A DNA stretch of 48,840 nucleotides from Deltaproteobacteria bacterium (GCA_024275045.1 JAJRZX010000086.1:1-48840), one strand, 5' to 3'; shown: positions 25,591 through 34,155, counted from the stretch's first letter. Numbers and translations are program-made. Notes: generated by a model from the letters alone, not told the origin.

Positions 25591-26157
25591 TCAGGAGTCC
25601 ATTACTCCAAGAGCCCTGATGGCAGAGGTCTGCATCTTGTGATTTCCCTTGGCGGCAAAATGCAGCATTGCCTCTTCCGCCCTTTTATCACCCATGCTGC
25701 CTATAACATCAATGGCCCGCTCCACAACACCGGGGTCATCGCTCTTTAGAGCGCGCATAAGAGGGCCAAGCACACGGCTGTCAGTGTACCGGCCTATGGC
25801 CTCCACAGCGGTCCTTACAACTATTGGGCTCTCGTCTCCAAGCACATCCACAAGCAGAGCCAGCACGCCCTCGTCCCTCATACTCCCGAGAGCTCGTACT
25901 GTAGAGGCACGCACATCCTCAGAGGGGTCTTTAAGTGCCTTTGCGAGAATATCTATAATCTTGCTGCCCTTAAGTTCTGAGATGGCATATACGGTGCGTA
26001 TCCTATCGAGCAGCTCACCCTCTGTAAGGACTTTGACCATGTAGTCAAGGTTTGAGCGCACCTGCAGTCTCTCAAGGGCCTCGGCCGAGAGAGAGCGTAT
26101 CTCAACGTCCTCACACTGAAGGTCTTTAATAAGAATCTCTTTTCTTTTATCCATCAT
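25591..26157 (-). CDS. HEAT-like repeat protein downstream of trmFO
   Basis: 188 aa from ATG 26157; a GTG at 26163 would add two residues and neither has a clear SD. About five HEAT/PBS-lyase-like repeats: SAEALERLQVRS, IRTVYAISELKGS, VRASTVRALGSMRDEGV, RTAVEAIGRYTDSRVLGPL, AIDVIGSMGDKRAEEAML. A soluble solenoid without enzyme motifs, probably a protein-binding scaffold. It follows trmFO by about 20 bp on the same strand. Function unknown. Confidence 0.75.
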   Translation of the reverse strand: MMDKRKEILIKDLQCEDVEIRSLSAEALERLQVRSNLDYMVKVLTEGELLDRIRTVYAISELKGSKIIDILAKALKDPSEDVRASTVRALGSMRDEGVLALLVDVLGDESPIVVRTAVEAIGRYTDSRVLGPLMRALKSDDPGVVERAIDVIGSMGDKRAEEAMLHFAAKGNHKMQTSAIRALGVMDS

Positions 26158-26183
26158 AGCCACGTCTGTAATTTTATACTATT

Positions 26184-27503
26184 TCATCCTTTACTTGCAA
26201 GAATTTTATCCCGCCAGGACCTCATCCGCTCTACTGCCAGCCGGGCCTGGGCACGCCGTCTGTCTCGGCGCTTCTTTATACCGGTTATACCCGGCAGAAG
26301 ACCGAAGTTGGCGTTCATGGGCTGAGGGGTCGTCTCTCTCGGCGCGCTGATATAACGAAGCAGCGCTCCTGTCATGGTATCCGCAGGCGGGGTTACAGGA
26401 GCCCGGCCGAGGCAGCGGCGCACCGCGTTAATCCCCGCGATTATCCCAGAGGCCCCGGACTCGCAGTATCCCTCAAGGCCCGTAAGCTGACCGGCAAAAA
26501 ACAGACCCTGCTCTGCCCTTAACTCAAGTGTGCTCTCAAGGACCTCAGATGCGTTTATGTACGTATTCCTGTGAAGTTTGCCGTAACGTACAAACTCTGC
26601 ATTTTCCAGCCCCGGAATCAGCCCGAAGACTCTGGCCTGCTCGGGAAAGGTCAAGCGTGTCTGAAAGCCCACCATATTATAAAGAGTGCCTCCGGCGTTC
26701 TCTTTCCTCAACTGAACTATTGCGTAAGGCGGACCGTTTTTTACCTGTTCACTAAACCCAACGGGACGAAGCGGGCCAAAGGCAAGTGTAGCCACCCCCC
26801 TCTCGGCCATGGACTCAATAGGCATACAGCCCTCAAATAGGGCCGTGGGCTCAAAGGCACGGGGAGTAACCCTCTTTGCAGAGGTAAGCTCATGGACAAA
26901 CCTCTCGTAGCCTTCTTTATCAAGTGCGCAGTTTATATAATCAGCACCGCCCTTGCCGTAGCGTGAACCAAAAAACGCCTTACCCATATCTATGGACTCA
27001 AACGTCACCACAGGAGATACTGCATCGTAAAAAAAGAGCGAGTCCTTGCCAAGTAGCGACTGAATGGAGGCGGCAAAGGGCTCTGAGGTCAGCGGTCCCG
27101 TGGCTATTATAAGGGGCCTTGCCGATGGGATATGCTCTATCTCCTCCCTTATTATCTCAACGCCTTTAGCTTCAAGCGCCTCTGTAACCAGACAAGAGAA
27201 GGCCTCTCTGTCAACGGCAAGGGCCGCACCTGCGGGCACTCGGGTCTTTAAGGCCGTCTCCATAATAATAGAGCCAAGCTCCACCATCTCGCCCTTAAGC
27301 GCGCCATGAGCCGTATCACCGCCAAGGGCTTTAAGTGAGTTGGAGCATACCAGCTCGCCAAGGCCCTCCATTGTATGGGCCTCGGAGTACCTCAGCGGTT
27401 TCATCTCATAAAGAGTTACGGCAAGCCCAAGAGACCTTGCCATGCAGGCCGCCTCAATACCGGCTAGCCCGCCTCCAATAACAGTAACCCTGCTCTTGTT
27501 CAA
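26184..27503 (-). CDS. trmFO: methylenetetrahydrofolate-tRNA-(uracil-5) methyltransferase
   Basis: 439 aa from TTG 27503, chosen because GGAGG lies 8 nt upstream and the conserved N-terminus starts there (VTVIGGGLAGIEAA, FAD-binding). The longer frame to 27692 has unrelated residues. TrmFO methylates U54 in the tRNA T-loop using methylenetetrahydrofolate and FAD; it replaces the SAM-dependent TrmA in many Gram-positive and deltaproteobacterial lineages. Family motifs also include FGPLRPVGF and GYCESGASGIIAG near the C-terminus. Followed by the HEAT protein on the same strand; divergent from the acylphosphatase gene. Confidence 0.93.
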   Translation of the reverse strand: MNKSRVTVIGGGLAGIEAACMARSLGLAVTLYEMKPLRYSEAHTMEGLGELVCSNSLKALGGDTAHGALKGEMVELGSIIMETALKTRVPAGAALAVDREAFSCLVTEALEAKGVEIIREEIEHIPSARPLIIATGPLTSEPFAASIQSLLGKDSLFFYDAVSPVVTFESIDMGKAFFGSRYGKGGADYINCALDKEGYERFVHELTSAKRVTPRAFEPTALFEGCMPIESMAERGVATLAFGPLRPVGFSEQVKNGPPYAIVQLRKENAGGTLYNMVGFQTRLTFPEQARVFGLIPGLENAEFVRYGKLHRNTYINASEVLESTLELRAEQGLFFAGQLTGLEGYCESGASGIIAGINAVRRCLGRAPVTPPADTMTGALLRYISAPRETTPQPMNANFGLLPGITGIKKRRDRRRAQARLAVERMRSWRDKILASKG

Positions 27504-27620
27504 ATTTCCACCTCCACTTAAGGTCATTATGATAACGTCCTTAAGAAAATCAATCAAGGGTTCACTGCCAGGCTGCGCATAAAGCACCTCTACCATAAAG
27601 CAGCTCCCGTGGAGGAACCC

Positions 27621-27947
27621 TTGCCAGAAAAGGCGGAATATGTTATTTTTTATAACATGAAAGGCAGTAAAGCAAAACTCGTGAGAGGCCATCTCTTAAT
27701 AAAAGGCCGCGTTCAGGGCGTCTTCTTCAGGGCCAGTACTGTGCGCGTTGCAAGAGAACATAATATCACAGGCTGGGTTGCCAACAGGAGCGGCGGTACC
27801 GTAGAGGCCGTGCTTGAGGGTGATAAAGGTGCTGTAGAAAAAGTTATAAAATGGTGCCGCAGCGGCCCTCCCATGGCAATGGTGGAAGGCGTTGAGGTTA
27901 CATGGGAAGATTACAGAGGTGAGTTCACGGAATTTTCCGTTAAATAA
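27621..27947 (+). CDS. acyP: acylphosphatase
   Basis: Start uncertain: GTG 27609, TTG 27621 (GGAGG 5 nt upstream, chosen) or ATG 27657 share a frame. From TTG it is 108 aa; the family core is the last ~92. The signature GRVQGVFFR holds the phosphate-binding Arg, and WVANRSGGTVEAV holds the catalytic Asn; both are intact. It hydrolyses acyl phosphates such as 1,3-bisphosphoglycerate or carbamoyl phosphate. The plus-strand hairpin CAGCGCC-N8-GGCGCTG just after it (27962-27983) is followed by only three T. Confidence 0.88.
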   Translation: MPEKAEYVIFYNMKGSKAKLVRGHLLIKGRVQGVFFRASTVRVAREHNITGWVANRSGGTVEAVLEGDKGAVEKVIKWCRSGPPMAMVEGVEVTWEDYRGEFTEFSVK

Positions 27948-27961
27948 GTATTAGACCTTAT

Positions 27962-27983
27962 CAGCGCCTTACGTTGGGCGCTG
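27962..27983 (+). terminator. weak hairpin after acyP
   Basis: Seven-bp GC-rich stem CAGCGCC/GGCGCTG with an eight-base loop, followed by TTTAG. The short U-run makes it a doubtful terminator; it may only reduce readthrough into the lipoprotein gene. Confidence 0.35.
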
Positions 27984-28003
27984 TTTAGACTGCCAACATT
28001 CAG

Positions 28004-28684
28004 GTGATACGCATTCTTAAAAAGATATCAGTATACCCCGCAGCACCTCTTATACTGCTTTTACTGGCGGTTCTCGCCGCAGGTTGTGCCCACCATAGTG
28101 ATGTTGCCACTTTTCTCTACCCCGGCCAGTTTGGCCTTACGGGATATTCCGGCGAGGGTGATACTGTCACCTACGAGGATACTTCCATTAAGATTACCAT
28201 CAGACAGATACAAGACGAGTCCTCTCTCAACTCTCCCATAGCCAGAGAACTGCTGCAAGAGGGTTTTGTCCTCCTTGACACAAAGATAAGCAACAGGTCA
28301 AGGCAGAGGGCGCTCTACGACCCTGCCCTTACATCGCTTCGGGACAGCAAGATGGGGTACTTCAAACCCCTGGACTTTACAGACCTTTACATGATGAAGA
28401 TTAAGAGAAAAGGTCTTACCTCATCACTCACAGGCGCAGGCGAGGTCTTTTACGACCTTGCAGAACGCGTGGCCCCGGGTGAGGTAAGCTCGAAGATACT
28501 TGTCTTTCCCGCGCTGACGGAAAATGTAGAGGAAGCAGAGCTTGTAATGAAGAGCATCTACATAGGCAAAGACATACTGGACCTTACCTTCAACTTTGTC
28601 CTTAAAGCAAAAGAAGAAGCAGTACCTGAGAAAAAGCCTGCCGCTAAACCTGCCCCCTCTGAAAAAGATCCCATATTTAAATAA
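28004..28684 (+). CDS. predicted lipoprotein of unknown function
   Basis: 226 aa, GTG start at 28004 with no clear SD. Signal peptide with lipobox LAAGC at about residues 24-28, so Cys28 is the lipidation site. The mature part is mostly beta-like (residues about 38-200) with TVTYEDTSIKITIRQI and KILVFPALTEN and ends in an Ala/Lys/Pro-rich tail. I do not recognise the family. It sits between acyP and convergent small membrane-protein gene; context gives no hint. Confidence 0.65.
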   Translation: MIRILKKISVYPAAPLILLLLAVLAAGCAHHSDVATFLYPGQFGLTGYSGEGDTVTYEDTSIKITIRQIQDESSLNSPIARELLQEGFVLLDTKISNRSRQRALYDPALTSLRDSKMGYFKPLDFTDLYMMKIKRKGLTSSLTGAGEVFYDLAERVAPGEVSSKILVFPALTENVEEAELVMKSIYIGKDILDLTFNFVLKAKEEAVPEKKPAAKPAPSEKDPIFK

Positions 28685-28752
28685 CTGAGAGTGAGGCCAC
28701 GGCCAGGATAAAGCGGGTGTGGGAAAAGAACTCCCTTAGAGTATGGCGGAAT

Positions 28753-28977
28753 CTACTCGTTAATAAACTTCTCTATCTTCCTGCCGGCCTCTTTGGCCTT
28801 TTCTTTTATCTCCTCGGCCCTTTTCTTCACGCTGTGCATCTTTTTCTCATACTTCTCAACATGCTCAGCGGCCCTGTCAGTCTCTCTTCCGATAATCCTT
28901 AAATAATCCGCGCCGCCAAAATAAATAAAACCCAGCAGCGCTACAATCAATAGAATAATAATTAAAAAAAACTTCAA
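28753..28977 (-). CDS. small membrane protein with coiled coil, 74 aa
   Basis: The frame is open from 28992, but GGAGG lies 8 nt before TTG 28977, which I take as start (M then KFFLIIILLIVALLGF). One membrane helix (residues 2-21) followed by a highly charged helix (DRAAEHVEKYEKKMHSVKKR...) that should form a coiled coil. No family recognised. It precedes rsmI on the opposite reading order: rsmI lies upstream on the same minus strand, 80 bp away. Confidence 0.6.
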   Translation of the reverse strand: MKFFLIIILLIVALLGFIYFGGADYLRIIGRETDRAAEHVEKYEKKMHSVKKRAEEIKEKAKEAGRKIEKFINE

Positions 28978-29057
28978 TTTTTCATCCTCCAAAACATTCA
29001 GGTGCCGATATAAACCTCAGCCCACCACCGATACAAGCCCCTGCATACCACTCGCTC

Positions 29058-29918
29058 CTACAGCCCCAGTCTTACCTTTAGGGCAAGGGCGTCCTTATAG
29101 ACCTCTGTCCTCTTAAGGCCCGATTCTTTTGTAACGGCCTTTACAACTTCCTTTAGCGGCAGCCCTGCGCGCAGCAGCTCCTCCATCATGGCGCCAACCT
29201 CAGCTCCATTAAGGACCTCGGACTCAAGACGAAAGACAAGCACCACCTCTCCCAGTACGGTTCGGCCCTCCAGTACAGCGAGGACCTCACTTAAGGACCC
29301 CCTCAGCACCTCTTCGTGAACCTTTGTAAGCTCCCTTGCTACTGTAACAGGCACATCACCAAGGACCTCCATGGCATCACCAAGGGAGGACTTCAGGCGG
29401 CGGGCCGTCTCAAAGACTACGGTGCTACCCGTGGTGCCGCTTCTCAGAGAGAGATAAAACCTCTTTCTCTTAGCCGCTGTGCGTGGTACAAATCCCATAA
29501 AACTAAAACTGTCCATTGAAAAACCAGAGACCGTAAGGGCCGAAATAACAGAAGAAGGACCGGGCACGCTCTTTACGGGTATGGAATTCTCAATGCAGAC
29601 CCGCGTGAGACGAAAACCCGGGTCAGATACACCGGGTGTGCCGGCATCTGAAATTATGGCCATATCACTGCCCTCGCTGAGGCGGCGAAGAAATGAACGT
29701 GCCCTTGCCTCTTCGTTACTCTCAAAGCAGCTCTCCAGCGGGGTCTTGATACCGTGGCGTGAGAAGAGTTTTCTTGCTACCCTCGTATCCTCGGCGGCAA
29801 CAAGGTCCACTTCTTTTAAGACCCTCAGCGCGCGCAGAGTTATGTCCTCCATATTTCCTATGGGCGTAGATACAAGGTACAGCGTACCCGGCGTAAGGGG
29901 TGTCCCACTTTTTTTCAT
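29058..29918 (-). CDS. rsmI: 16S rRNA C1402 2'-O-methyltransferase
   Basis: 286 aa, tetrapyrrole-methylase fold. RsmI methylates the ribose of C1402 in 16S rRNA at the decoding centre with SAM. Motifs: TLYLVSTPIGNMEDITLRAL at 12-31, AAEDTRVARKL, SDAGTPGVSDPG, PGPSSVISAL (GPxA-type), and AREL/KVHEE. Standard length. It follows the ABC-2 permease gene by 9 bp, so it may be transcribed with the exporter genes. Confidence 0.95.
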   Translation of the reverse strand: MKKSGTPLTPGTLYLVSTPIGNMEDITLRALRVLKEVDLVAAEDTRVARKLFSRHGIKTPLESCFESNEEARARSFLRRLSEGSDMAIISDAGTPGVSDPGFRLTRVCIENSIPVKSVPGPSSVISALTVSGFSMDSFSFMGFVPRTAAKRKRFYLSLRSGTTGSTVVFETARRLKSSLGDAMEVLGDVPVTVARELTKVHEEVLRGSLSEVLAVLEGRTVLGEVVLVFRLESEVLNGAEVGAMMEELLRAGLPLKEVVKAVTKESGLKRTEVYKDALALKVRLGL

Positions 29919-29927
29919 AAGATGAAA

Positions 29928-30692
29928 CTACTTTTTCTTATCAAAGACAATGGCCGCGGAGAAGGTCATAATAATGGCAAAGACCGCTATAACGGCTATA
30001 TCAAGTACAATGGGCATCTCCGGGGTAAGCCTGCCGCCTGCGGGCAGGAGTACGTGTTTAAATGAGTCCACACCATAACTCAGAGGGTTGATAAAAGAAA
30101 GAAATCTTATGGCACGCGGGATGGCGCTTATGGGAAAGAGCGCTCCGCTTAAGAAAAACATGGGCAGCACTATGAAGTTCATAATTACGTTAAAACCCTC
30201 AAGAGAGGTTAGAAAAGGTGCCACAAAAAGCCCCAGGGCCGTAATGGCAAGGGCCAGCATGGTCATGAGAAATATCATGGCCAGAAAATCCGTAACACCC
30301 ACGTCAAGGCCAAGTATAGGGGCGATAAAAAGCAGTAACGTACCCTGAAAGACAGCCAGTGCCGTGCCGCTGAGAAGTTTACCCACCACAATGGTCACAC
30401 GTGATACCGGGGCCACGAGCATCTCGCGTAAAAAACCAAACTCTCTGTCCCAGACAACGGAGATAGTAGAAAATATGGAGCTGAAGAGTATGGTCATGCC
30501 TACGATGCCGGGGAGGATAAACTGGATATAATCGGCACCCTCGCCTACGTCTATAATCTTTGTAAAACCCGCGCCCACGATAAAGAGCCATATAAGGGGC
30601 CTCACCATGGAGACGATAAAACGCCCTCGCTGGCGAAAGAACCTCTTGAACTCTCTCATTACTATGACGTAAACAGCCTTGTATGAAAACAT
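29928..30692 (-). CDS. ABC-2 type transporter permease
   Basis: 254 aa with about six membrane helices. The N-terminal cytosolic stretch (FFRQRGRFIVSMVRPLIWL) and the motif FLSGALFPISAIPRAIRFL near the fifth helix are typical of ABC-2/DrrB permeases. It pairs with the ATPase encoded just upstream (gap 21 bp) to form an exporter, for drugs, polysaccharides or lipids; substrate unknown. Frame ends nine bases before rsmI. Confidence 0.88.
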   Translation of the reverse strand: MFSYKAVYVIVMREFKRFFRQRGRFIVSMVRPLIWLFIVGAGFTKIIDVGEGADYIQFILPGIVGMTILFSSIFSTISVVWDREFGFLREMLVAPVSRVTIVVGKLLSGTALAVFQGTLLLFIAPILGLDVGVTDFLAMIFLMTMLALAITALGLFVAPFLTSLEGFNVIMNFIVLPMFFLSGALFPISAIPRAIRFLSFINPLSYGVDSFKHVLLPAGGRLTPEMPIVLDIAVIAVFAIIMTFSAAIVFDKKK

Positions 30693-30713
30693 CTACTCAC
30701 CCTGAGTCTTATC

Positions 30714-31712
30714 TTACCCTCTGCCTCTGCCCATGCCTCTTGGGCCTCCCGGGCCCCTTGTCCTGCTTCGCGGCGAGGCCGTCTCTTCTCTTATCTCTCT
30801 ACCTGTGAGGTGGATGAATACGTCCTCAAGGCTGGGCCTCTTAAGGCTTATGGAGTTTATCTCTACACCCATGCCCTCAAAGAGGCGTGGTATGAATTTT
30901 TCGCCGCCAGCCACATTAAAGGATAAGCCACCGTCTATGACCTTGGCCTCAAGCTTGAACTTTTCTTTAAGCTCACGGGCCGCTCTCTCGTTGTCAGCGG
31001 TCTTCAGGTATATGGTCTCTCCCTTCATGGACTTTTTAAGCTCCTCAGGCGAGTCACAGGCGATTATCTTACCATTATCTATAATCGCCACCCGTCCGCA
31101 GACATCGGCCTCCTCCATGTAATGAGTGGTCATAAAGACGGTATTGCCGAACTTTTTTCTTGTCTTCTCTATAAAGCTCCAGACATGTTTTCTGGTCTGC
31201 GGGTCGAGGCCCAGCGTGGGCTCATCCAGAAACAAGACCTTTGGCCTGTGCAGCAGACCGCGCGCCACCTCGAGCCTGCGCTTCATGCCGCCTGAGAATT
31301 CCCTTACAAGGTCATTGCGCCTCGCTGTAAGCCCCACCACCTCAAGGAGCTCCTCTATCCTGATCTTTGTAGTCTTCCTCTCCATGTTGTACATGTAGGA
31401 GTGGAACTTCAGGTTCTCATATGCGGTGAGCTGATTATCAAGGGTAATCTCCTGAAAGACAAGCCCTATGGAAGAGCGCACCTCGTGAGAGGACTTTCTG
31501 CAATCAAAGCCGTTTACCGCGACAGAGCCCGAGTCATAACCAAGCAGTGTGCAGAGGATGTTTATGGTCGTGGTCTTGCCGGCCCCGTTTGGTCCGAGAA
31601 AACCGAATATCTCACCGGAGTAGACATCAAAAGAGACGCCTCGTACGGCCTCCACTCCGTTATACTTCTTTACAAGGCCTCGAACCTTGATTATGGAATT
31701 ATTTTCGCTCAT
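30714..31712 (-). CDS. ABC transporter ATP-binding protein, DrrA-like
   Basis: 332 aa. Walker A GPNGAGKTTT at about residues 39-48, Q-loop FQEITLD, signature FSGGMKRRLEVARGL, Walker B LFLDEPTLGLD, H-switch TTHY. The family's C-terminal extension (RPSLEDVFIHLTGRE) is present. The last ~25 residues are unusual, rich in Arg and Gly (RSRTRGPGGPRGMGRGRG), and absent from most homologues I know. Start ATG at 31712. Partner permease directly downstream. Confidence 0.9.
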   Translation of the reverse strand: MSENNSIIKVRGLVKKYNGVEAVRGVSFDVYSGEIFGFLGPNGAGKTTTINILCTLLGYDSGSVAVNGFDCRKSSHEVRSSIGLVFQEITLDNQLTAYENLKFHSYMYNMERKTTKIRIEELLEVVGLTARRNDLVREFSGGMKRRLEVARGLLHRPKVLFLDEPTLGLDPQTRKHVWSFIEKTRKKFGNTVFMTTHYMEEADVCGRVAIIDNGKIIACDSPEELKKSMKGETIYLKTADNERAARELKEKFKLEAKVIDGGLSFNVAGGEKFIPRLFEGMGVEINSISLKRPSLEDVFIHLTGREIREETASPRSRTRGPGGPRGMGRGRG

Positions 31713-31814
31713 CTGGAATTATACCGGTTATAGTGGGAGGGCGTCAGGTGTAAGTTCTGATTTTCGTTAACAGGGGAGTTAGATATATATATTCCGGCAG
31801 CTGCGTTAATCCCT

Positions 31815-31905
31815 GCGTTGGGCACGAGGTGTATATTCAATGAATAAAAATCCGCCCCATATTGATTTTCTTTGTCTTACTTTCTTTTTTCCAAAAGAAA
31901 GTAAG
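31815..31905. repeat. second copy of the 84-bp repeat with inverted repeat
   Basis: Diverged single copy: CGTTGGGCACGAGGTGTATATT at the left corresponds to CGTGGGGCGCAAGGTATAT of the array, and the right half ATATTGATTTTCTTTGTCTT is nearly identical. It ends with the same perfect inverted repeat, CTTACTTTCTTTT-TTCC-AAAAGAAAGTAAG (31876-31905). It lies about 20 bp beyond the stop of the histidine kinase gene, just as the first locus lies at a gene 3' end. Confidence 0.8.
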
Positions 31906-31925
31906 AGAAGGAAGGTTGGATAATA

Positions 31926-32948
31926 TTAAGTACCTGATCTCAGAAAAAAGCTAAAGGTAGTGCCAAGGCCAAGTTTGCTTTTCACCTCCAGCCTTCCGTT
32001 ATGCCCTTGAATTATGTGTTTAACTATTGCAAGGCCCAGCCCGGTACCGCCAAGAGCGCGGCTTCTGGCCTTATCCACACGATAAAACCTCTCGAATATC
32101 CTTGATATATCATCTTCAGGGATACCGATTCCCGTGTCAATTACGTCAACGCAGACCTCGTCTTCGAGGCTTCTTGCCGTAATGGTAACATGGCCTCCGG
32201 CTGGGGTGTATTTAATGGCGTTATCAAAGAGGTTCACCACCACCTGTTCCAACCTGTCCCTGTCTCCAAGTACATTGGGCAGGATCTCGGGAAGCTCGGC
32301 CTTAATACTCACATCCCTGTCCTCGGCGTCCTTGACACAGCCTTTAACTGTGGAGTTTATCAGCTCCTTCATATCCACGGTATCGGAGATAAGTGATACG
32401 GCGCTGGACTCAAGGCGTGAGAGTATTAGCAGGTCGTCTATAATTCTGGACATCCGCGTTGCATGGCGGTCTATAATCTCAAGAAATTCCCTCTGCTTCT
32501 CGCCGTCGGTATCAATATCAAGGAGGGTCTCGGAGTAGCCTTTTATACTTGCAAGGGGGGTGCGGAGCTCGTGGGAGACATTTGCCACGAAATCTTTTTT
32601 AATGGTCTCCACGCGCTTTGCCTCTGTAATATCACGTAAAAAGATCAAGAGACTGCGCGTCCCGTCATCTTTCAGCAGTACAAGCCTGATATTAAAAGAC
32701 CTCTCGCCCTCCTCTATCTCTATCTCTTCAGGCGCCTCACAGTTGTTGTCCAGAAGACAGTGAATAGCGGAGAGGAGCGTCTGGTTCTTGATTATCTCCC
32801 TGATATGGCTTCCAAGCGCAGGGAGGCTTAATGAAAAGGAGCTTACAAAAAAAGGGTTGCAGTACTGCACAGTGCCGTTACTGTCAAGTACGGCAATGCC
32901 CGTGTGCATCTCCCTTGCTACGGCCTCAAGAACAAAACGCCTGTCCAT
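31926..32948 (-). CDS. PhoR-like sensor histidine kinase, no membrane helix
   Basis: 340 aa. A PAS domain (about 1-110; TGIAVLDSNGTVQYCNPFF), HisKA with His126 in VANVSHELRTPLAS, and HATPase with NAIKY, DTGIGIPE and GTGLGLAI. It has no hydrophobic helix, so it should be cytosolic, unlike E. coli PhoR which is membrane bound. Encoded after a PhoB-like regulator and an arsenate reductase on the minus strand, 120 bp after phoB. The signal may come through PAS or a PhoU-like partner; none is in the window. Confidence 0.88.
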   Translation of the reverse strand: MDRRFVLEAVAREMHTGIAVLDSNGTVQYCNPFFVSSFSLSLPALGSHIREIIKNQTLLSAIHCLLDNNCEAPEEIEIEEGERSFNIRLVLLKDDGTRSLLIFLRDITEAKRVETIKKDFVANVSHELRTPLASIKGYSETLLDIDTDGEKQREFLEIIDRHATRMSRIIDDLLILSRLESSAVSLISDTVDMKELINSTVKGCVKDAEDRDVSIKAELPEILPNVLGDRDRLEQVVVNLFDNAIKYTPAGGHVTITARSLEDEVCVDVIDTGIGIPEDDISRIFERFYRVDKARSRALGGTGLGLAIVKHIIQGHNGRLEVKSKLGLGTTFSFFLRSGT

Positions 32949-33068
32949 TTAAATAACCTTTAATCGCAAAAATTATAGTAGAGCGGTCCGCACAATCTAT
33001 ACTTCAAGACGCCCCGGGGATATACCCCAACGCGCCCTGATACAGCGCCCCCATCGGGGGAGCCCGGT

Positions 33069-33758
33069 CTACTCTACAAACCTGTACCCAACTCCACGTA
33101 CGGTCTCTATGTATTTGCCTGCGCCCTGCAGTTTGGCGCGAAGGCGCCTGATATGCGTATCAACCGTGCGCTCTGTAACGTAGCAGTCCTCGCCCCATAC
33201 GCTGTCAAGGAGACCGTCTCTGGAGAGCACCCTTCCGTGTGAGGTCATAAGCCTGTGAAGAAGCTTAAACTCCTTTGTGGATAGCTCTACTGGTATACCC
33301 GCGAGACTTACCCTGTGCCTTGCGATATCAAGGAGTATCTCCCCGTGAGAGATGGTCTTCTCAGGCTCGGAATCTTTGCTCCCGGCCCTCTTAAGCACGG
33401 CCTTCACCCTGAGGATAAACTCTCTTGGACTAAAGGGTTTTGTAATGTAATCTTCTGCCCCAAGCTCCAGACCCACTATCTTGTCTATCTCGTCTCCCTT
33501 GGCAGTAAGCATAATAACAGGGATATCACGGGTGGTATCGCTCTCCTTCAGCCTCTTCAATACATCCGTGCCATCCATGCCGGGCAGCATTATATCAAGG
33601 ACTATAAGCGAAGGCGCTCCTGCCATGGCCAGCTCAATGGCCTCGGGACCATCCCTTGCCGTCAGCGCCTCAAAGCCGGCACGGGAGAGTGTGTAATCAA
33701 GAAGGTTGAGTATATCCTCCTCATCATCCACAACAAGTATCTTATCGCCTTTACTCAT
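33069..33758 (-). CDS. PhoB-like response regulator
   Basis: 229 aa. Receiver domain with acidic pocket at Asp11-Asp12, phosphoacceptor Asp55 in LIVLDIMLPGMDG, switch Thr in VIMLTAKG and Lys in YITKPFSP; then an OmpR/PhoB winged helix ending RTVDTHIRRLRAKL and YIETVRGVGYRF. Its start overlaps the end of arsC by 8 bp. So the operon order is arsC-phoB-phoR. Probable phosphate- or arsenate-related regulation is inferred from the neighbours. Confidence 0.92.
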   Translation of the reverse strand: MSKGDKILVVDDEEDILNLLDYTLSRAGFEALTARDGPEAIELAMAGAPSLIVLDIMLPGMDGTDVLKRLKESDTTRDIPVIMLTAKGDEIDKIVGLELGAEDYITKPFSPREFILRVKAVLKRAGSKDSEPEKTISHGEILLDIARHRVSLAGIPVELSTKEFKLLHRLMTSHGRVLSRDGLLDSVWGEDCYVTERTVDTHIRRLRAKLQGAGKYIETVRGVGYRFVE

Positions 33759-34155
33759 CTTCTATGAGCCTCTTTACCCTCTTGCCGATATCATCCCTTC
33801 TGCGCCTGGTCTCAACGAGCGGCCTGCCAAGAGGGTCTTCTATGGGCCAATCGTACTTCTCGCCTTTATAAGAGACAGGGCATATCTCATCTGCGGAGCA
33901 GCAGCCAAGGGTTACTACAATATGGGCCCACTCCATCGCCTCATCCGTAAGGGGGTCCGAGGTCTGCCTGCTTATATCTATATCCAGCTCCCTCATTACC
34001 TCTATGGTCGTAGCGTTTACAAAACCAGCGGCGCTCGTCCCCGCGCTCCGCACCTCTACTCTGCCGGCGCCGTAAGTGTGAGCAAAGCCCTCTGCCATCT
34101 GGCTCCTGCACGTATTACCAACGCAGACAAAGAGTATTTTTTTTATATCAGACAT
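33751..34155 (-). CDS. arsC: thioredoxin-coupled arsenate reductase
   Basis: 134 aa from ATG 34155 (GGAG 6 nt upstream); a TTG four codons earlier is not favoured. Low-molecular-weight phosphatase fold: P-loop CVGNTCRSQMAEGF with Cys11 and Arg17. Resolving cysteines Cys85 (or Cys86) and Cys92 have the S. aureus ArsC 82/89 spacing of seven, and Asp107-Pro108 the general acid position. So it should reduce arsenate to arsenite using a Cys relay and thioredoxin. No arsB or acr3 efflux gene is nearby, but the Pho-type system is directly linked. Confidence 0.9.
   Translation of the reverse strand: MSDIKKILFVCVGNTCRSQMAEGFAHTYGAGRVEVRSAGTSAAGFVNATTIEVMRELDIDISRQTSDPLTDEAMEWAHIVVTLGCCSADEICPVSYKGEKYDWPIEDPLGRPLVETRRRRDDIGKRVKRLIEDE

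Noticed and set aside
33043-33060. Terminator between phoB and phoR (CCCCC-ATC-GGGGG)
   Set aside because: A five-bp stem with a three-base loop and no T-run; probably not functional.
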